Below, in pieces: positions 36,190 through 45,514 of a stretch of 64,000 nt of DNA (positions are counted from its first letter, which is position 1; each line of letters begins with the position of its first letter). The notes beneath the pieces were generated by a model. That model had not been told where the DNA came from and made no database searches. It saw only the letters and a program-made list of their open reading frames with translations. The stretch covers positions 62,001-126,000 of the forward strand of contig CAWENQ010000002.1 of the NCBI GenBank assembly GCA_963810485.1, in the 5' to 3' direction. The DNA comes from DATKFM01 sp963810485 (lineage in GTDB: Bacteria; Pseudomonadota; Alphaproteobacteria; Dongiales; Dongiaceae). Made by a program: the position numbers and the translations under genes.

Positions 36190-37335
36190 ATGGCAACTTC
36201 ATCACAGGCAACGAATGTCATTCAGGCGCCCCAGGATTGGGTGGCGCTCGCCCATCGCCTGGGCCGGCGTTTTGCCGAACGCACGGCCGGCCATGACGCC
36301 GATGACAGCTTTGTCAGCGACAATTATGCAGACCTCAAGGAGGCGCACGTCTTCTCGGCCGGCGTTCCTGCCGAACTGGGCGGCGGTGGTGCTTCCCATG
36401 CCGAGCTCGGCGCGATGCTGCGGACGCTGGCGCACTACTGCAGCTCAACGGCGCTGGCATTGTCGATGCACACGCATATCGTCGCCACGGCCGCCTGGCG
36501 TTGGCGCAACGAGAGCGCACCGGTGGAGCCGCTCCTGCGGCGCATCGCCGCCGAGCAGCTGGTGATGATCAGCAGCGGCGGGTCGGATTGGCTGCAGGGG
36601 TCGGCGAAGGCCGTGCCGGTCGAAGGCGGATTCCGCGTCACCGGCCGCAAGATCTTCGCCAGCGGTTCCCCCGCCGGCCAGATCTTCATGACCATGGCGG
36701 TGCTGGAAGAAGGCGTCGACGAGCCGACGGTGCTGCATATCGCCGTGCCATTCAATGCGCCTGGCGTCAAGGTGCAGGACAACTGGCGCACCATGGGCAT
36801 GCGCGGCACCGGATCGAACGACGTCATCCTCGAGGATGTTTTCGTGCCGACAGCGGCGGCGCCGATCCGCAGGCCCCGCGGCTGGGCGCCGATCATGCAC
36901 ACCATCAGCAATATCGCCTTCCCGCTGATCTACTCGGTCTATCTCGGCATCGCCGAGGCGGCCCGCGATCAGGCTGTCGAGGCGGCAACGCGCCGGCGCG
37001 ACGATACTGTCATGCAAAGCCTGGTGGGCGAGATGGAGACGGAGCTGATGGCGGCGCGGCTGGCTGTCGCCAGCATGATGCAGACGGCGCAGAGCCCGAA
37101 GTTCACCGCTGAAACGACGAATGCGCTGTTCACAGCGCGCACCCTCGCCGCCCGCCATGCCATCCACACCGTCGAAAAGGCGATGGAGATCGCCGGCGGC
37201 GGCGCCTTCTTCCGCGCCCGCGGGCTGGAGCGGCTGTTCCGCGACATCCAGGCCGCCCGCTACCATCCCCTGCAGGAGAAGCCGCAGCAGCTCTATGCCG
37301 GCCGCATGGCGCTGGGCTTGGATATCAACGGATAG
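36190..37335 (+). CDS. Acyl-CoA dehydrogenase family protein
   Basis: A 381-residue flavoenzyme of the acyl-CoA dehydrogenase fold. Visible blocks: N-terminal helical domain with GVPAELGGGGASHAELGAML, middle beta domain with GFRVTGRKIFASGSPAGQIF and MGMRGTGSNDVILEDVFVP, and a C-terminal helical domain with GGGAFFRARGLERLFRDIQ. The general layout recalls flavin-dependent monooxygenase-like members (DszC/HsaA/SfnB type) as much as true dehydrogenases. The ATG has the strong SD TAAGGAGGA upstream. Divergent from the HxlR gene. Confidence 0.88.
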   Translation: MATSSQATNVIQAPQDWVALAHRLGRRFAERTAGHDADDSFVSDNYADLKEAHVFSAGVPAELGGGGASHAELGAMLRTLAHYCSSTALALSMHTHIVATAAWRWRNESAPVEPLLRRIAAEQLVMISSGGSDWLQGSAKAVPVEGGFRVTGRKIFASGSPAGQIFMTMAVLEEGVDEPTVLHIAVPFNAPGVKVQDNWRTMGMRGTGSNDVILEDVFVPTAAAPIRRPRGWAPIMHTISNIAFPLIYSVYLGIAEAARDQAVEAATRRRDDTVMQSLVGEMETELMAARLAVASMMQTAQSPKFTAETTNALFTARTLAARHAIHTVEKAMEIAGGGAFFRARGLERLFRDIQAARYHPLQEKPQQLYAGRMALGLDING

Positions 37336-37516
37336 GTTTGGTCGGATTTACGGTGGCGTCCGGATATCGTCCGGGCGCCGCCGTTCACCAACGGTCAAGT
37401 TCCGTTGATGTCACAGCCATGTGATACTGGTTACCCCTGGAAGAACCTATTTATATCTCCAGAATCTGCGCCATGGACGCTGCGCCGGCGCAGGAACAAC
37501 TCTGGGGTTTCGATTC

Positions 37517-38011
37517 ATGATCAGCAGAAGACTGCTTCTTCTCTCCGGGTGCGCCTCTGCGGTGGCGCTGACCTATGGCCTATCCCGGCGACCGGCCGTC
37601 TCCGCAGCCACGGGAACCTTCGAGGTTGCGCATACGGAGGAGGAATGGCGCGCGCTCCTGACACCCGATCAGTATGCGGTGCTGCGCGAGGAAGCGACGG
37701 AACGCGCCTTCACCAGCCCGCTGCTGCATGAAGAACGCGCGGGCAATTTCGCTTGCGCCGGTTGCGATCTCGAACTGTTCTCCTCGACCACGAAGTTCGA
37801 CAGCGGCACCGGCTGGCCGAGTTTCTGGGCGCCGCTGGATAAAGCCGTGGGAACGATCGAAGACACGAGTTTCTTCATGACGCGCACTGCGGTGCATTGC
37901 AGCCGCTGCGGCGGCCACCAGGGCCATGTGTTTGATGACGGACCGCAACCGACCGGCCTGCGCTACTGCATCAATGGTGTCGCCCTGACCTTCAAGCCCG
38001 CGGCGGCGTGA
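37517..38011 (+). CDS. msrB: Peptide methionine-R-sulfoxide reductase MsrB, exported
   Basis: A 164-residue MsrB with an N-terminal signal (MISRRLLLLSGCASAVALTY). Zinc-binding Cys pairs are CAGC and CSRC, and the catalytic Cys is in GLRYCINGVALTF; SGTGWPSFWAP is the substrate pocket. The signal region has a Cys after LLLLSG, so lipid attachment is possible but the box is imperfect. It repairs oxidised methionine R-isomers in envelope proteins. msrA follows after 31 bases. An earlier in-frame ATG at 37421 would bury the signal peptide and was rejected. Confidence 0.93.
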   Translation: MISRRLLLLSGCASAVALTYGLSRRPAVSAATGTFEVAHTEEEWRALLTPDQYAVLREEATERAFTSPLLHEERAGNFACAGCDLELFSSTTKFDSGTGWPSFWAPLDKAVGTIEDTSFFMTRTAVHCSRCGGHQGHVFDDGPQPTGLRYCINGVALTFKPAAA

Positions 38012-38042
38012 ACAACATCCTCGGCGGAATTTGGAGCTGACC

Positions 38043-38774
38043 ATGAATGCAACTAACAGGCCCTCCTCAAAACGAGCCGCACCGCTAATCCTGGCGGCCG
38101 CGCTCCTGTCGGCGGGCGCTATATTTGCGGTTTCGCAATCGTCGGCCGAAGAAGGACGCGAGATACCCGCACCCACCGTCGACGAGCCCGCCGTACAAGG
38201 CGTAAAGTCGGAAACGGCCGTGCTCGCCGGCGGCTGCTTCTGGGGCGTTCAGGGCGTCTACCAGCATGTGAAGGGCGTGAGCAGCGCCGTTTCCGGCTAT
38301 GCCGGCGGTGAAAGCAGCACGGCGCAATATGAGACCATCGGCTCGGGCATGACGGGCCATGCGGAATCGGTCAGCATCACCTTCGATCCCAGCGTCATCA
38401 GCTATGGCCGCATCCTGCAGATCTATTTCTCGGTCGCCCACGACCCGACGCAGCTCAACCGCCAGGGTCCGGATCACGGCACGCAATACCGCTCGACCAT
38501 CTTTCCCACCACCCCGGAGCAGGCGAAGGTCGCCAAGGCCTATATCGATCAGCTCGACCAGGCGCGCGTATTCGATGCCGCCATCGTCACCACGATCGAA
38601 CCCGATCGCCCGTTCTATCCCGCCGAGGACTATCATCAGGATTTCCTGACGCTGAATCCAAACTATCCCTACATCGTGATCAACGACCTGCCGAAGATCG
38701 AGGACCTGAAGACGTTCTTCCCCGATCTCTACCGCGACGACCCGGTGCTGGTGACGGCGCAGACCTCGAACTAG
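38043..38774 (+). CDS. msrA: Peptide methionine-S-sulfoxide reductase MsrA, exported
   Basis: A 243-residue MsrA. The active-site motif GGCFWG is intact (AVLAGGCFWGVQGVYQ), as are DPTQLNRQGPDHGTQYRS and FYPAEDYHQDF. A hydrophobic N-terminus (APLILAAALLSAGAIFAVSQ) predicts export to the periplasm, matching the exported MsrB upstream. ATG at 38043 has GGAG six bases upstream. Together they repair both sulfoxide isomers outside the cytoplasm. Confidence 0.94.
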   Translation: MNATNRPSSKRAAPLILAAALLSAGAIFAVSQSSAEEGREIPAPTVDEPAVQGVKSETAVLAGGCFWGVQGVYQHVKGVSSAVSGYAGGESSTAQYETIGSGMTGHAESVSITFDPSVISYGRILQIYFSVAHDPTQLNRQGPDHGTQYRSTIFPTTPEQAKVAKAYIDQLDQARVFDAAIVTTIEPDRPFYPAEDYHQDFLTLNPNYPYIVINDLPKIEDLKTFFPDLYRDDPVLVTAQTSN

Positions 38775-38843
38775 TCACGCAAGCTGCTGATGGCCCAAGA
38801 GGTTTTCGATGCGCTATGTAACGGCCATTGAACGAGGTGCACC

Positions 38844-39332
38844 ATGTTTCAGGGCAAGTTGATCGAGACTGCGAGCAAGGCCGAATTCTACAAAGACCTC
38901 GCGCTGCAGCTGCGCTCGCTCCTCGAGGGCGAACGCGACCCGATCGCCAACGCGGCGAATACCTCTGCCCTCCTCTACGAGTTGATGCCTGACATCAACT
39001 GGGCCGGCTTCTACTTCCTGCGTGGCGGCAACGAACTCATCGTCGGCCCCTTCCAGGGCAAAACCGCCTGCGTGCGGATTCCCGTGGGCCGCGGCGTCTG
39101 CGGAACGGCGGTGGAGCGCGGCCAGACGATCCTGGTTGAAGACGTCCATGCCTTCCCCGGCCACATCGCCTGCGATGCCGCCTCCCGCTCGGAGCTGGTG
39201 GTTCCACTGATACGGGACGGCAAAATTATCGGCGTACTCGACCTGGACAGTCCCAGCCCGAGACGCTTTGACGCCGATGACCAGGCGGGCATCGAAGAAG
39301 TCGCCTCGATCTACGTCGCGGCGAGTTCATAG
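38844..39332 (+). CDS. msrC: Free methionine-R-sulfoxide reductase (GAF domain, fRMsr)
   Basis: A 162-residue GAF-domain protein of the YebR/fRMsr type. Family motifs are INWAGFYFL, GPFQGKTACVRIPVGRGVCG and FPGHIACDAASRSELVVPL; the Cys residues in KTAC, GVCG and HIAC correspond to the three redox cysteines of the family. It reduces free methionine-R-sulfoxide in the cytoplasm, which the exported MsrA and MsrB cannot reach. It lies 69 bases after msrA and before a strong hairpin, so the three may share one transcript. Confidence 0.93.
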   Translation: MFQGKLIETASKAEFYKDLALQLRSLLEGERDPIANAANTSALLYELMPDINWAGFYFLRGGNELIVGPFQGKTACVRIPVGRGVCGTAVERGQTILVEDVHAFPGHIACDAASRSELVVPLIRDGKIIGVLDLDSPSPRRFDADDQAGIEEVASIYVAASS

Positions 39333-39346
39333 CGTCCTCGGCAAGG

Positions 39347-39374
39347 GCTACGCCGGATTGTCAGCCGGCGTAGC
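39347..39374 (+). terminator. Hairpin after the msr genes
   Basis: A perfect 10-base stem (GCTACGCCGG / CCGGCGTAGC) with an 8-base loop, starting 15 bases after the msrC stop. There is no clear T run, so termination strength is uncertain. It separates the msr genes from the aldehyde dehydrogenase gene. Confidence 0.6.
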
Positions 39375-39513
39375 GCCGCGCTATATTTCCGGTGGCATAG
39401 CGGTTTTACGGACTAAGGACGCTCTCATTGACTGTCGGCGGCTACCCCCGCCCCCGGCGGCCCGGTGTTGACGCTCCTGGCCACTCCCCAACCTCCCCAT
39501 GAAAGCGAGCAGT

Positions 39514-40944
39514 ATGTCCAACCTGACGAAGTTCTATATCAACGGCGCCTGGGTCGATCCGGTGAAGCCGGCAACGCTCGATGTCATCAATCCGGCAACT
39601 GAGGAGGCCTACACGAAAATATCAGTCGGATCCGCTGCCGATGTCGACCGGGCTGTGGCCGCGGCAAAGGCTGCCTTCGCCTCCTTCTCCCAGACCAGCA
39701 AGGAAGAGCGCCTGCGCCTGCTCCGCCGCATCGTGGAGATCTACATCGAGCGATCGGATGAACTCGCAAAAGCCGTCTCGGACGAAATGGGCGCGCCCAT
39801 GAAGCTGGCGCGGAATTCCCAGGTCGGCGCCGGCCGCGGCCATCTGGAAGCGACGATCAAGGCGCTGGAGAAGTTCGATTTCGAGGAGCCGCGCAACGGC
39901 ACGCGCATCGTCCGGGAGGCGATCGGCGTGGTCGGCCTGATCACGCCCTGGAACTGGCCGCTCAACCAGATCGCCTGCAAGGTGGCGCCTGCCCTCGCCG
40001 CCGGCTGCACCATGGTGCTGAAGCCCAGCGAGATCGCACCGACCACCGGCGTGATCTTCTCCGAGATCGTCCACGCCGCCGGCGTTCCGGCGGGCGTGTA
40101 CAACATGGTGAACGGCGACGGTCCCTCGGTCGGACAGGTCCTGGCCGGCCATCCCGACGTCGACATGGTATCCTTCACCGGCTCGACACGAGCCGGCATC
40201 ATCGTCGCCAAGACCGCGGCCGACACGGTCAAGCGCGTGACCCAGGAGCTCGGCGGCAAATCGCCCAACATCATCCTGGCGGATGCGGACTTCGAGAAGT
40301 CGGTGCAACAGGGTGTGCAAAGCTGCTTCAACAACAGCGGGCAATCCTGCAACGCGCCGACGCGCATGCTGGTGCCTCGCAACCGTCACGGCGATGCGCT
40401 CGATGTCGCGAGGAAGACCGCGGAGGCCCACAAGGTCGGCGATCCCAAGAGCGGCGACACGGTGCTAGGCCCGGTGGTCAGCGAGATCCAGTTCAACAAG
40501 ATCCAGCGGCTTATCGAGGCAGGCATCAAGGAAGGCGCGACACTGGTCACCGGCGGCACCGGCCGCCCCGAGGGCATGAACCGCGGTTACTATGTGCGCC
40601 CGACAGTGTTCGGCGATGTGCGGCCGGACATGACCATCGCGCGCGAGGAGATCTTCGGCCCCGTGCTGTCGATCATGCCCTACGACAATGAGGAGCAGGC
40701 GATCGAGATTGCCAACAACACGCCCTATGGTCTCTCCGCCCAGGTGGAGTCGACCGACATCGAGCATGCCCGCAAGGTCGCGCGTCGCCTGCGGGCCGGT
40801 CAGGTGAAGATCAACTATCCCGCCTGGGATACCTTCGCGCCGTTCGGCGGCTACAAGCAGTCGGGCAATGGCCGGGAATATGCCGATTGGGGCATCCAGG
40901 ATTTCCTGGAGATCAAGGGCATCATCGGTTACGGCGCCGCCTAG
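39514..40944 (+). CDS. NAD(P)-dependent aldehyde dehydrogenase
   Basis: A 476-residue ALDH-superfamily enzyme. Key parts are present: ITPWNWPLNQIACKVAPALA, cofactor-binding VSFTGSTRAG, the catalytic Glu in QELGGKSPNIIL, the nucleophilic Cys in NNSGQSCNAPTRM and EEIFGPVLSIMPYD. The aldehyde substrate is not predictable. ATG at 39514 matches family starts (MSNLTKFYINGAW); ATG at 39499 is a five-residue longer alternative. Monocistronic, ending before a bidirectional hairpin. Confidence 0.93.
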   Translation: MSNLTKFYINGAWVDPVKPATLDVINPATEEAYTKISVGSAADVDRAVAAAKAAFASFSQTSKEERLRLLRRIVEIYIERSDELAKAVSDEMGAPMKLARNSQVGAGRGHLEATIKALEKFDFEEPRNGTRIVREAIGVVGLITPWNWPLNQIACKVAPALAAGCTMVLKPSEIAPTTGVIFSEIVHAAGVPAGVYNMVNGDGPSVGQVLAGHPDVDMVSFTGSTRAGIIVAKTAADTVKRVTQELGGKSPNIILADADFEKSVQQGVQSCFNNSGQSCNAPTRMLVPRNRHGDALDVARKTAEAHKVGDPKSGDTVLGPVVSEIQFNKIQRLIEAGIKEGATLVTGGTGRPEGMNRGYYVRPTVFGDVRPDMTIAREEIFGPVLSIMPYDNEEQAIEIANNTPYGLSAQVESTDIEHARKVARRLRAGQVKINYPAWDTFAPFGGYKQSGNGREYADWGIQDFLEIKGIIGYGAA

Positions 40945-40969
40945 GGTCGCCGGACTTAAGCGAAAGCGC

Positions 40970-40997
40970 GGCCGCCGGGACCGAATGCCCGGCGGCC
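40970..40997. terminator. Bidirectional hairpin between convergent genes
   Basis: Perfect 10-base GC stem (GGCCGCCGGG / CCCGGCGGCC) with an 8-base loop, between the rightward aldehyde dehydrogenase gene and the leftward RTX gene. No T run, so it may work only partly as an intrinsic terminator. Confidence 0.6.
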
Positions 40998-41008
40998 GGC
41001 TTCCCCAA

Positions 41009-42421
41009 CTACAGGCTGCCGAGCAGAATGTCCTGACCGGCAGAGATGGCGTCCGCGGTATTGAGCGTGACGATCAACTGGCTATCGTCGTCACCAACCA
41101 GCAGGATATCCACCGTGGCCCCATTGTCGACGACGGACAGGGAGTCTTCACGGCTGTTCGTCGCGATGCCGAGCGTGTCGAACAGCCAGTCGAGATCCAG
41201 CACATCCTGGCCGCCGGCAGCGTTGCCGTCGAAGCTGGTGATCACATCGTGGCCGTCGAGCTGCGACGTATAGAGCACCCGATCGTTGCCCTGGGAGACA
41301 TTGATCGAGTCGTCGCCGCCATAGCCATTGATGGTATCGTCGCCCAGTCCGCCATTGACCGTGTCGTCGCCGGCCAGGGCGAAGATCGTATCCTTGCCGT
41401 TGTCGCCATTGAGGACATTGTCGCCGGTGGTGCCCTGGATGTAGTTGTCGAGGACATTGCCGCTGCCGTTGATATCGCCGCTGCCTGTGAGCACCAGCTG
41501 TTCCACATTGACGGCGAGCGAATAGTTCACTGAGCTCTGCACGGTGTCGAAGCCGCCGGCGGCGCCCGCGCCTTCGGTCACCACATCCTTGCTGTTGTCG
41601 ACGATGTAGATATCGTTGCCGGCGGCGCCGGTCATCGTGTCGATTCCGCCGCCGCCGTCGATACGGTTGTCACCGGCATTGCCGACGATCCCGTTGTTCA
41701 GATTGTTTCCGGTGCCGTCGATGTCGCCGGCGCCGGTCAGAACGAGTTGCTCCAGGTTGTTGAACAACGTGAATTCGCTGGCTGAGCTGTAGACCAGGTC
41801 GGTGCCGCCCGCCGCACCGGCCATCGCCTCGGTGACGAGATCACCGGTGCTGTTGACATAGTAGGTGTCATTGCCCGCCCCGCCGTCGAGCCAATCATTG
41901 CCACTGCCACCATCGATTAGATCGTTGCCGGCCTGGCCGACGATCACATCGGTTCCGCCGCCGCCATAGAGGCTGTCATTGCCCGCCCCGCCATCGAGAA
42001 CGTCAACGCCGCCATTGCCGTTGATCACGTCATGACCGTTATAACCATAGAGCCAGTCGGTTTCGCCCGAGCCGTTAATATTGTCATTGCCGTTGAAGAT
42101 CTGACCGAGGAAGCCCTGGATGTCGTCTACGGCGCGATAGGCCTGGAAGGCCGCGGCGGAGATGGAGAAGCCGGTGATCGAATAGGACAGAGCGCCGGAT
42201 TCATAACGTTGCAATTCGGTCAGCGTGCCGCCTATGGGCGAACCGCCGCTGTAGGTCAGCCCGACCCCATGAAAGACGATTTCATTGCCGTTGCCGAGGG
42301 CGCCATGCTTGGTGTGCCAGGTGGTCGCCGATTGCTCCACCAGTGTATTGCCGACGAGATCGGCAAAACTGAATTGCGTGAAATCGACCCCCTTGCCGGG
42401 GTCTGCGGTGAACGTCGCCAT
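41009..42421 (-). CDS. RTX / hemolysin-type calcium-binding repeat protein
   Basis: About 470 residues. Glycine/aspartate nonapeptides of the GGxGxDxLx type recur between residues about 120-200 (GGAGNDSLYGGGGTDVIVG and neighbours) and again near 265-280 and 340-365, which would form calcium-bound beta rolls. Two longer 'LEQLVLTGAGDIDGTGN'-type modules lie between them. The N-terminal 100 residues are of no recognised family. There is no signal peptide, as expected for type I secretion with a C-terminal signal, but no ABC exporter, MFP or TolC gene is nearby. ATG at 42421 has AAAGGA upstream. Confidence 0.88.
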   Translation of the reverse strand: MATFTADPGKGVDFTQFSFADLVGNTLVEQSATTWHTKHGALGNGNEIVFHGVGLTYSGGSPIGGTLTELQRYESGALSYSITGFSISAAAFQAYRAVDDIQGFLGQIFNGNDNINGSGETDWLYGYNGHDVINGNGGVDVLDGGAGNDSLYGGGGTDVIVGQAGNDLIDGGSGNDWLDGGAGNDTYYVNSTGDLVTEAMAGAAGGTDLVYSSASEFTLFNNLEQLVLTGAGDIDGTGNNLNNGIVGNAGDNRIDGGGGIDTMTGAAGNDIYIVDNSKDVVTEGAGAAGGFDTVQSSVNYSLAVNVEQLVLTGSGDINGSGNVLDNYIQGTTGDNVLNGDNGKDTIFALAGDDTVNGGLGDDTINGYGGDDSINVSQGNDRVLYTSQLDGHDVITSFDGNAAGGQDVLDLDWLFDTLGIATNSREDSLSVVDNGATVDILLVGDDDSQLIVTLNTADAISAGQDILLGSL

Positions 42422-42568
42422 TGTGGTGTCCTTTCCAAAGTCGGGCGCCGGCGGCGTCATGGCCGCCGGGGCCGGTACGGCCCCACGAACTGGGGTCGTC
42501 GGACACTCCGACTTGGTTCAAAGAGATTTTGGCGGCACTCGCGAGCGATTGGTGCGGGCTACGGCTCG

Positions 42569-43579
42569 CTAATTGCTAGTCCCTTCGGTCCCCGCGTCCT
42601 TCTTGTCCTTCTGGATCTTGCGCCAGTTGGCGACGTTCTTGTTGTGCTGCTCCAGGGTTTCGGCGAAGGCGTGGCCGCCGGTGCCGTCGGCGACGAAGAA
42701 CAGCTCCTTTGTCGATGGCGGATTTAGCACGGCCTCGAGCGACGCGCGGCCGGGATTGGCGATCGGGCCGGGTGTCAGGCCGGCATTGAGATAGGTGTTG
42801 TAGGGATCGGGCTTGTCCAGATCGGCGAAGGTGAGTCCGCGGTCCAGCGGCCCCTTACCGCCTGTCAGGAAATAGATGATCGTCGGATCGGACTGCAGCG
42901 GTATGCCCTGGCGCAGTCGGTTGACGAACACGGCGGCGACCCGCGGCCGCTCCGCCGCAAGCCCGGTCTCCTTCTCCACGATCGAGGCCAGGATGATCGC
43001 CTCCTGCGGCGTCGCCAGCGGCAGGTCCTTGGCGCGCTTCGGCCAGAGGTCGGCCATCGCGTCATCCATCGCCTGGGTCATGCGGGCGACGATCTCGGCG
43101 CGGGTGTCGCCGCGGTTGAACTGATAGGTCTCCGGCAGCAGCGATCCCTCCGGCGGCAGCGCGGTCGGTACGCTGCCCTCCAGGTCCGGTGCTGCTGCGA
43201 TCAGCGCCAGGATCTGCGCGCTGGTCAGTCCCTCGGGGATGGTGACGCTGTAATGCACGACATCCCCGGCGATCATCTTCTGCATCGCGGCTTCGGCTGA
43301 TATCGCCGCCGGGAACCTGTACTCGCCGGCTTTCAGCGACTGGCCTTCGGGCAGGAAGCGGGCGCGCAGGCCGAAGGTGCGGGCATCGCGGATGACGCCG
43401 GCCTCTTCGAGCTGGCGGGCGATGCCGTTGACCGAGGTGCCGGACTCGATGAGCACGGTGGTGTCCGCTGTCGACGGACCGGGCTCCTGCAGGTCCTTGT
43501 AGCTCCAATAGATCACCGCGCCGCCAACGATGACGGCGCCGACGATCAGCGTGAACAGCAGTCGGATGATCCAACGCAT
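42569..43579 (-). CDS. mltG: Endolytic murein transglycosylase MltG
   Basis: A 336-residue inner-membrane lytic transglycosylase (YceG family) that cuts growing glycan strands. One N-terminal membrane span (LLFTLIVGAVIVGGAVIYW) precedes the LysM-like region, and the catalytic Glu lies in LASIVEKETGLAAERP; PYNTYLNAGLTPGPIANPG is the conserved C-terminal block. It follows fabF on the same strand, the usual fabF-mltG order. A gap of about 147 bases to fabF may carry its own promoter. Confidence 0.96.
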   Translation of the reverse strand: MRWIIRLLFTLIVGAVIVGGAVIYWSYKDLQEPGPSTADTTVLIESGTSVNGIARQLEEAGVIRDARTFGLRARFLPEGQSLKAGEYRFPAAISAEAAMQKMIAGDVVHYSVTIPEGLTSAQILALIAAAPDLEGSVPTALPPEGSLLPETYQFNRGDTRAEIVARMTQAMDDAMADLWPKRAKDLPLATPQEAIILASIVEKETGLAAERPRVAAVFVNRLRQGIPLQSDPTIIYFLTGGKGPLDRGLTFADLDKPDPYNTYLNAGLTPGPIANPGRASLEAVLNPPSTKELFFVADGTGGHAFAETLEQHNKNVANWRKIQKDKKDAGTEGTSN

Positions 43580-43726
43580 GGGCGCCTTAATCCCCCACGA
43601 TCATGGCGGAATTGGGGAACGGCGCGGCACAGCCGGATGATGGTATACCCGAACGGCCGGAAGCGGCCTCACCCCGCCGCAGGTACTGGACAGGATGTGA
43701 AAAACACATCGGGCTTGGGCTCCGGC

Positions 43727-44989
43727 TTATGGCGGGCCGGCGAAGATCAGGCTGGCGTTGGTGCCGCCGAAGCCGAAGGAGTTGGAGAGCGCGTGCTTGA
43801 TCTTGCGCTGCTTGGCCTGCTTCGGCACCAGGTCGATATCGCAGCCCTCGGACGGGTTCTCCAGATTGAGCGTCGGCGGCGCCACTTGATCGCGCAATGC
43901 CAGCAGAGCGAAGACCGCCTCGACGCTTCCCGCCGCGCCCAACAGATGGCCGATGGCGGATTTCGTCGATGACATGCTGAGCTTGTAGGCCGCGTCGCCG
44001 AACAGCCGCTTCACCGCGCCCAGCTCGATCTCGTCGCCCAGCGGCGTCGAGGTGCCGTGGGCGTTGACGTAGTCGATATCCTCGGGATTCAGCTTCGCCC
44101 GCTTCAGCGCCATCTGCATGGCGCGGTAGGCGCCGTTGCCGTCCTCCGACGGTGCGGTGATGTGGTGCGCGTCGCCCGACAGGCCATAGCCCACCACCTC
44201 GCCATAGATCTTGGCGCCGCGCTTCTTCGCATGCTCCAGCTCTTCCAGCACCACCACGCCGGAGCCTTCGCCCATGACGAAGCCGTCGCGGTCCTTGTCC
44301 CAGGGGCGGGAGGCCCGCTCGGGCGTGTCGTTGAAGCCGGTGGAGAGCGCCCGCGCCGCGGCGAAGCCGGCCACGCCCAGGCGGCAGATGGCGGCCTCGG
44401 CGCCGCCGGCCACCATGACATCGGCATCGTCGAGCGCGATCAGCCGCGCGCCGTCGCCGATCGCGTGGGCGCCGGTGGAGCAGGCGGTGACCACCGAATG
44501 GTTAGGCCCCTTGAAGCCGTATTTGATCGAGACATGGCCGGAAGCCAGATTGATCAGCGCCGAGGGGATGAAGAATGGGCTGATGCGCCGCGGGCCTTTC
44601 TCATGCAGAGTGATGGAGGTGTCGTAGATCGCCTCCAACCCGCCGATGCCCGAGCCGATCATCACGCCCGTGCGCTGCCGCGCCTCCTCGTCCTCGGGCT
44701 TCCAGCCGGAATCCTCGATCGCCTGGCTCGCCGCCCCCATGGCGAAGATGATGAAGCTGTCCATCTTCCGCTGGTCTTTGGGGGCCACATAGCTGTCGGC
44801 GTTGAAGCCGCCACTGGCGGCGTCGCCGCGCGGCACCATGCCGGCGATCTTGCAGGGCAGATCCTGCACGTCGAAGGACTGGATGCCGCGGATGCCGGAC
44901 TCGCCCTTCAGCAGCCGCTGCCAAGTCGGCTCCGCGCCCGAGGCCAGAGGCGAAACGACTCCGATACCGGTGACGACGACACGCCGCAT
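43727..44989 (-). CDS. fabF: 3-oxoacyl-ACP synthase II
   Basis: A 420-residue condensing enzyme for chain elongation in fatty-acid synthesis. The Cys-His-His triad is intact: VVTACSTGAHAIGD, YVNAHGTSTPLGD and SAIGHLLGAAGSVEA. N-terminus RRVVVTGIGVVSPL is standard. It lies 84 bases downstream of acpP in the order fabD, fabG, acpP, fabF, mltG. Confidence 0.97.
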   Translation of the reverse strand: MRRVVVTGIGVVSPLASGAEPTWQRLLKGESGIRGIQSFDVQDLPCKIAGMVPRGDAASGGFNADSYVAPKDQRKMDSFIIFAMGAASQAIEDSGWKPEDEEARQRTGVMIGSGIGGLEAIYDTSITLHEKGPRRISPFFIPSALINLASGHVSIKYGFKGPNHSVVTACSTGAHAIGDGARLIALDDADVMVAGGAEAAICRLGVAGFAAARALSTGFNDTPERASRPWDKDRDGFVMGEGSGVVVLEELEHAKKRGAKIYGEVVGYGLSGDAHHITAPSEDGNGAYRAMQMALKRAKLNPEDIDYVNAHGTSTPLGDEIELGAVKRLFGDAAYKLSMSSTKSAIGHLLGAAGSVEAVFALLALRDQVAPPTLNLENPSEGCDIDLVPKQAKQRKIKHALSNSFGFGGTNASLIFAGPP

Positions 44990-45073
44990 GATCGTACCGC
45001 TGCTTAGTTCAAGGAGAAGCCGCCGCGCCGCGGAATGTGGCGCGGCGCCGCCTGGGCAAGAACCGCCAGGCGC

Positions 45074-45310
45074 TTACGCCGCGCGGGATTCGATATAGGA
45101 GATCGCATCCTTGACGGTCTGGATCTTCTCGGCGGCATCATCGGGAATCTCGCAGCCGAATTCTTCTTCGAACGCCATGACCAGCTCGACGGTGTCGAGC
45201 GAGTCGGCACCGAGATCGTCGATGAAGCTGGCGCCCTCGGTGACCTTCGCCTCGTCGACGCCGAGATGCTCGACGACGATCTTCTTAACGCGTGTGGATA
45301 TATCGCTCAT
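45074..45310 (-). CDS. acpP: Acyl carrier protein
   Basis: A 78-residue acidic four-helix protein. The Ser that carries 4'-phosphopantetheine is in the motif GADSLDTVELVM. The start MSDISTRVKKIVVEHLGV and the length are normal. It lies between fabG and fabF, with a 204-base gap to fabG that probably contains a separate strong promoter, since AcpP is made in excess. Confidence 0.97.
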   Translation of the reverse strand: MSDISTRVKKIVVEHLGVDEAKVTEGASFIDDLGADSLDTVELVMAFEEEFGCEIPDDAAEKIQTVKDAISYIESRAA

Positions 45311-45514
45311 TGGCCTCCACCTTCATGGCTGTTCGAATCTGTTCTGAATTGGCCGCCGCGGCGCTGCGGCGGAAACCCGCGATTTCCCTTACCGCGTCAA
45401 CGGGCTAACGGCAAGACTTCGGCAAGAGATGGGCCGCCGGGACGTCCGGCGCAAGGGCAAAGGTGGCGCCTGATGGCGGCTGTGGGTAAGGCCGCTTGAC
45501 GACATCTAAACCAT

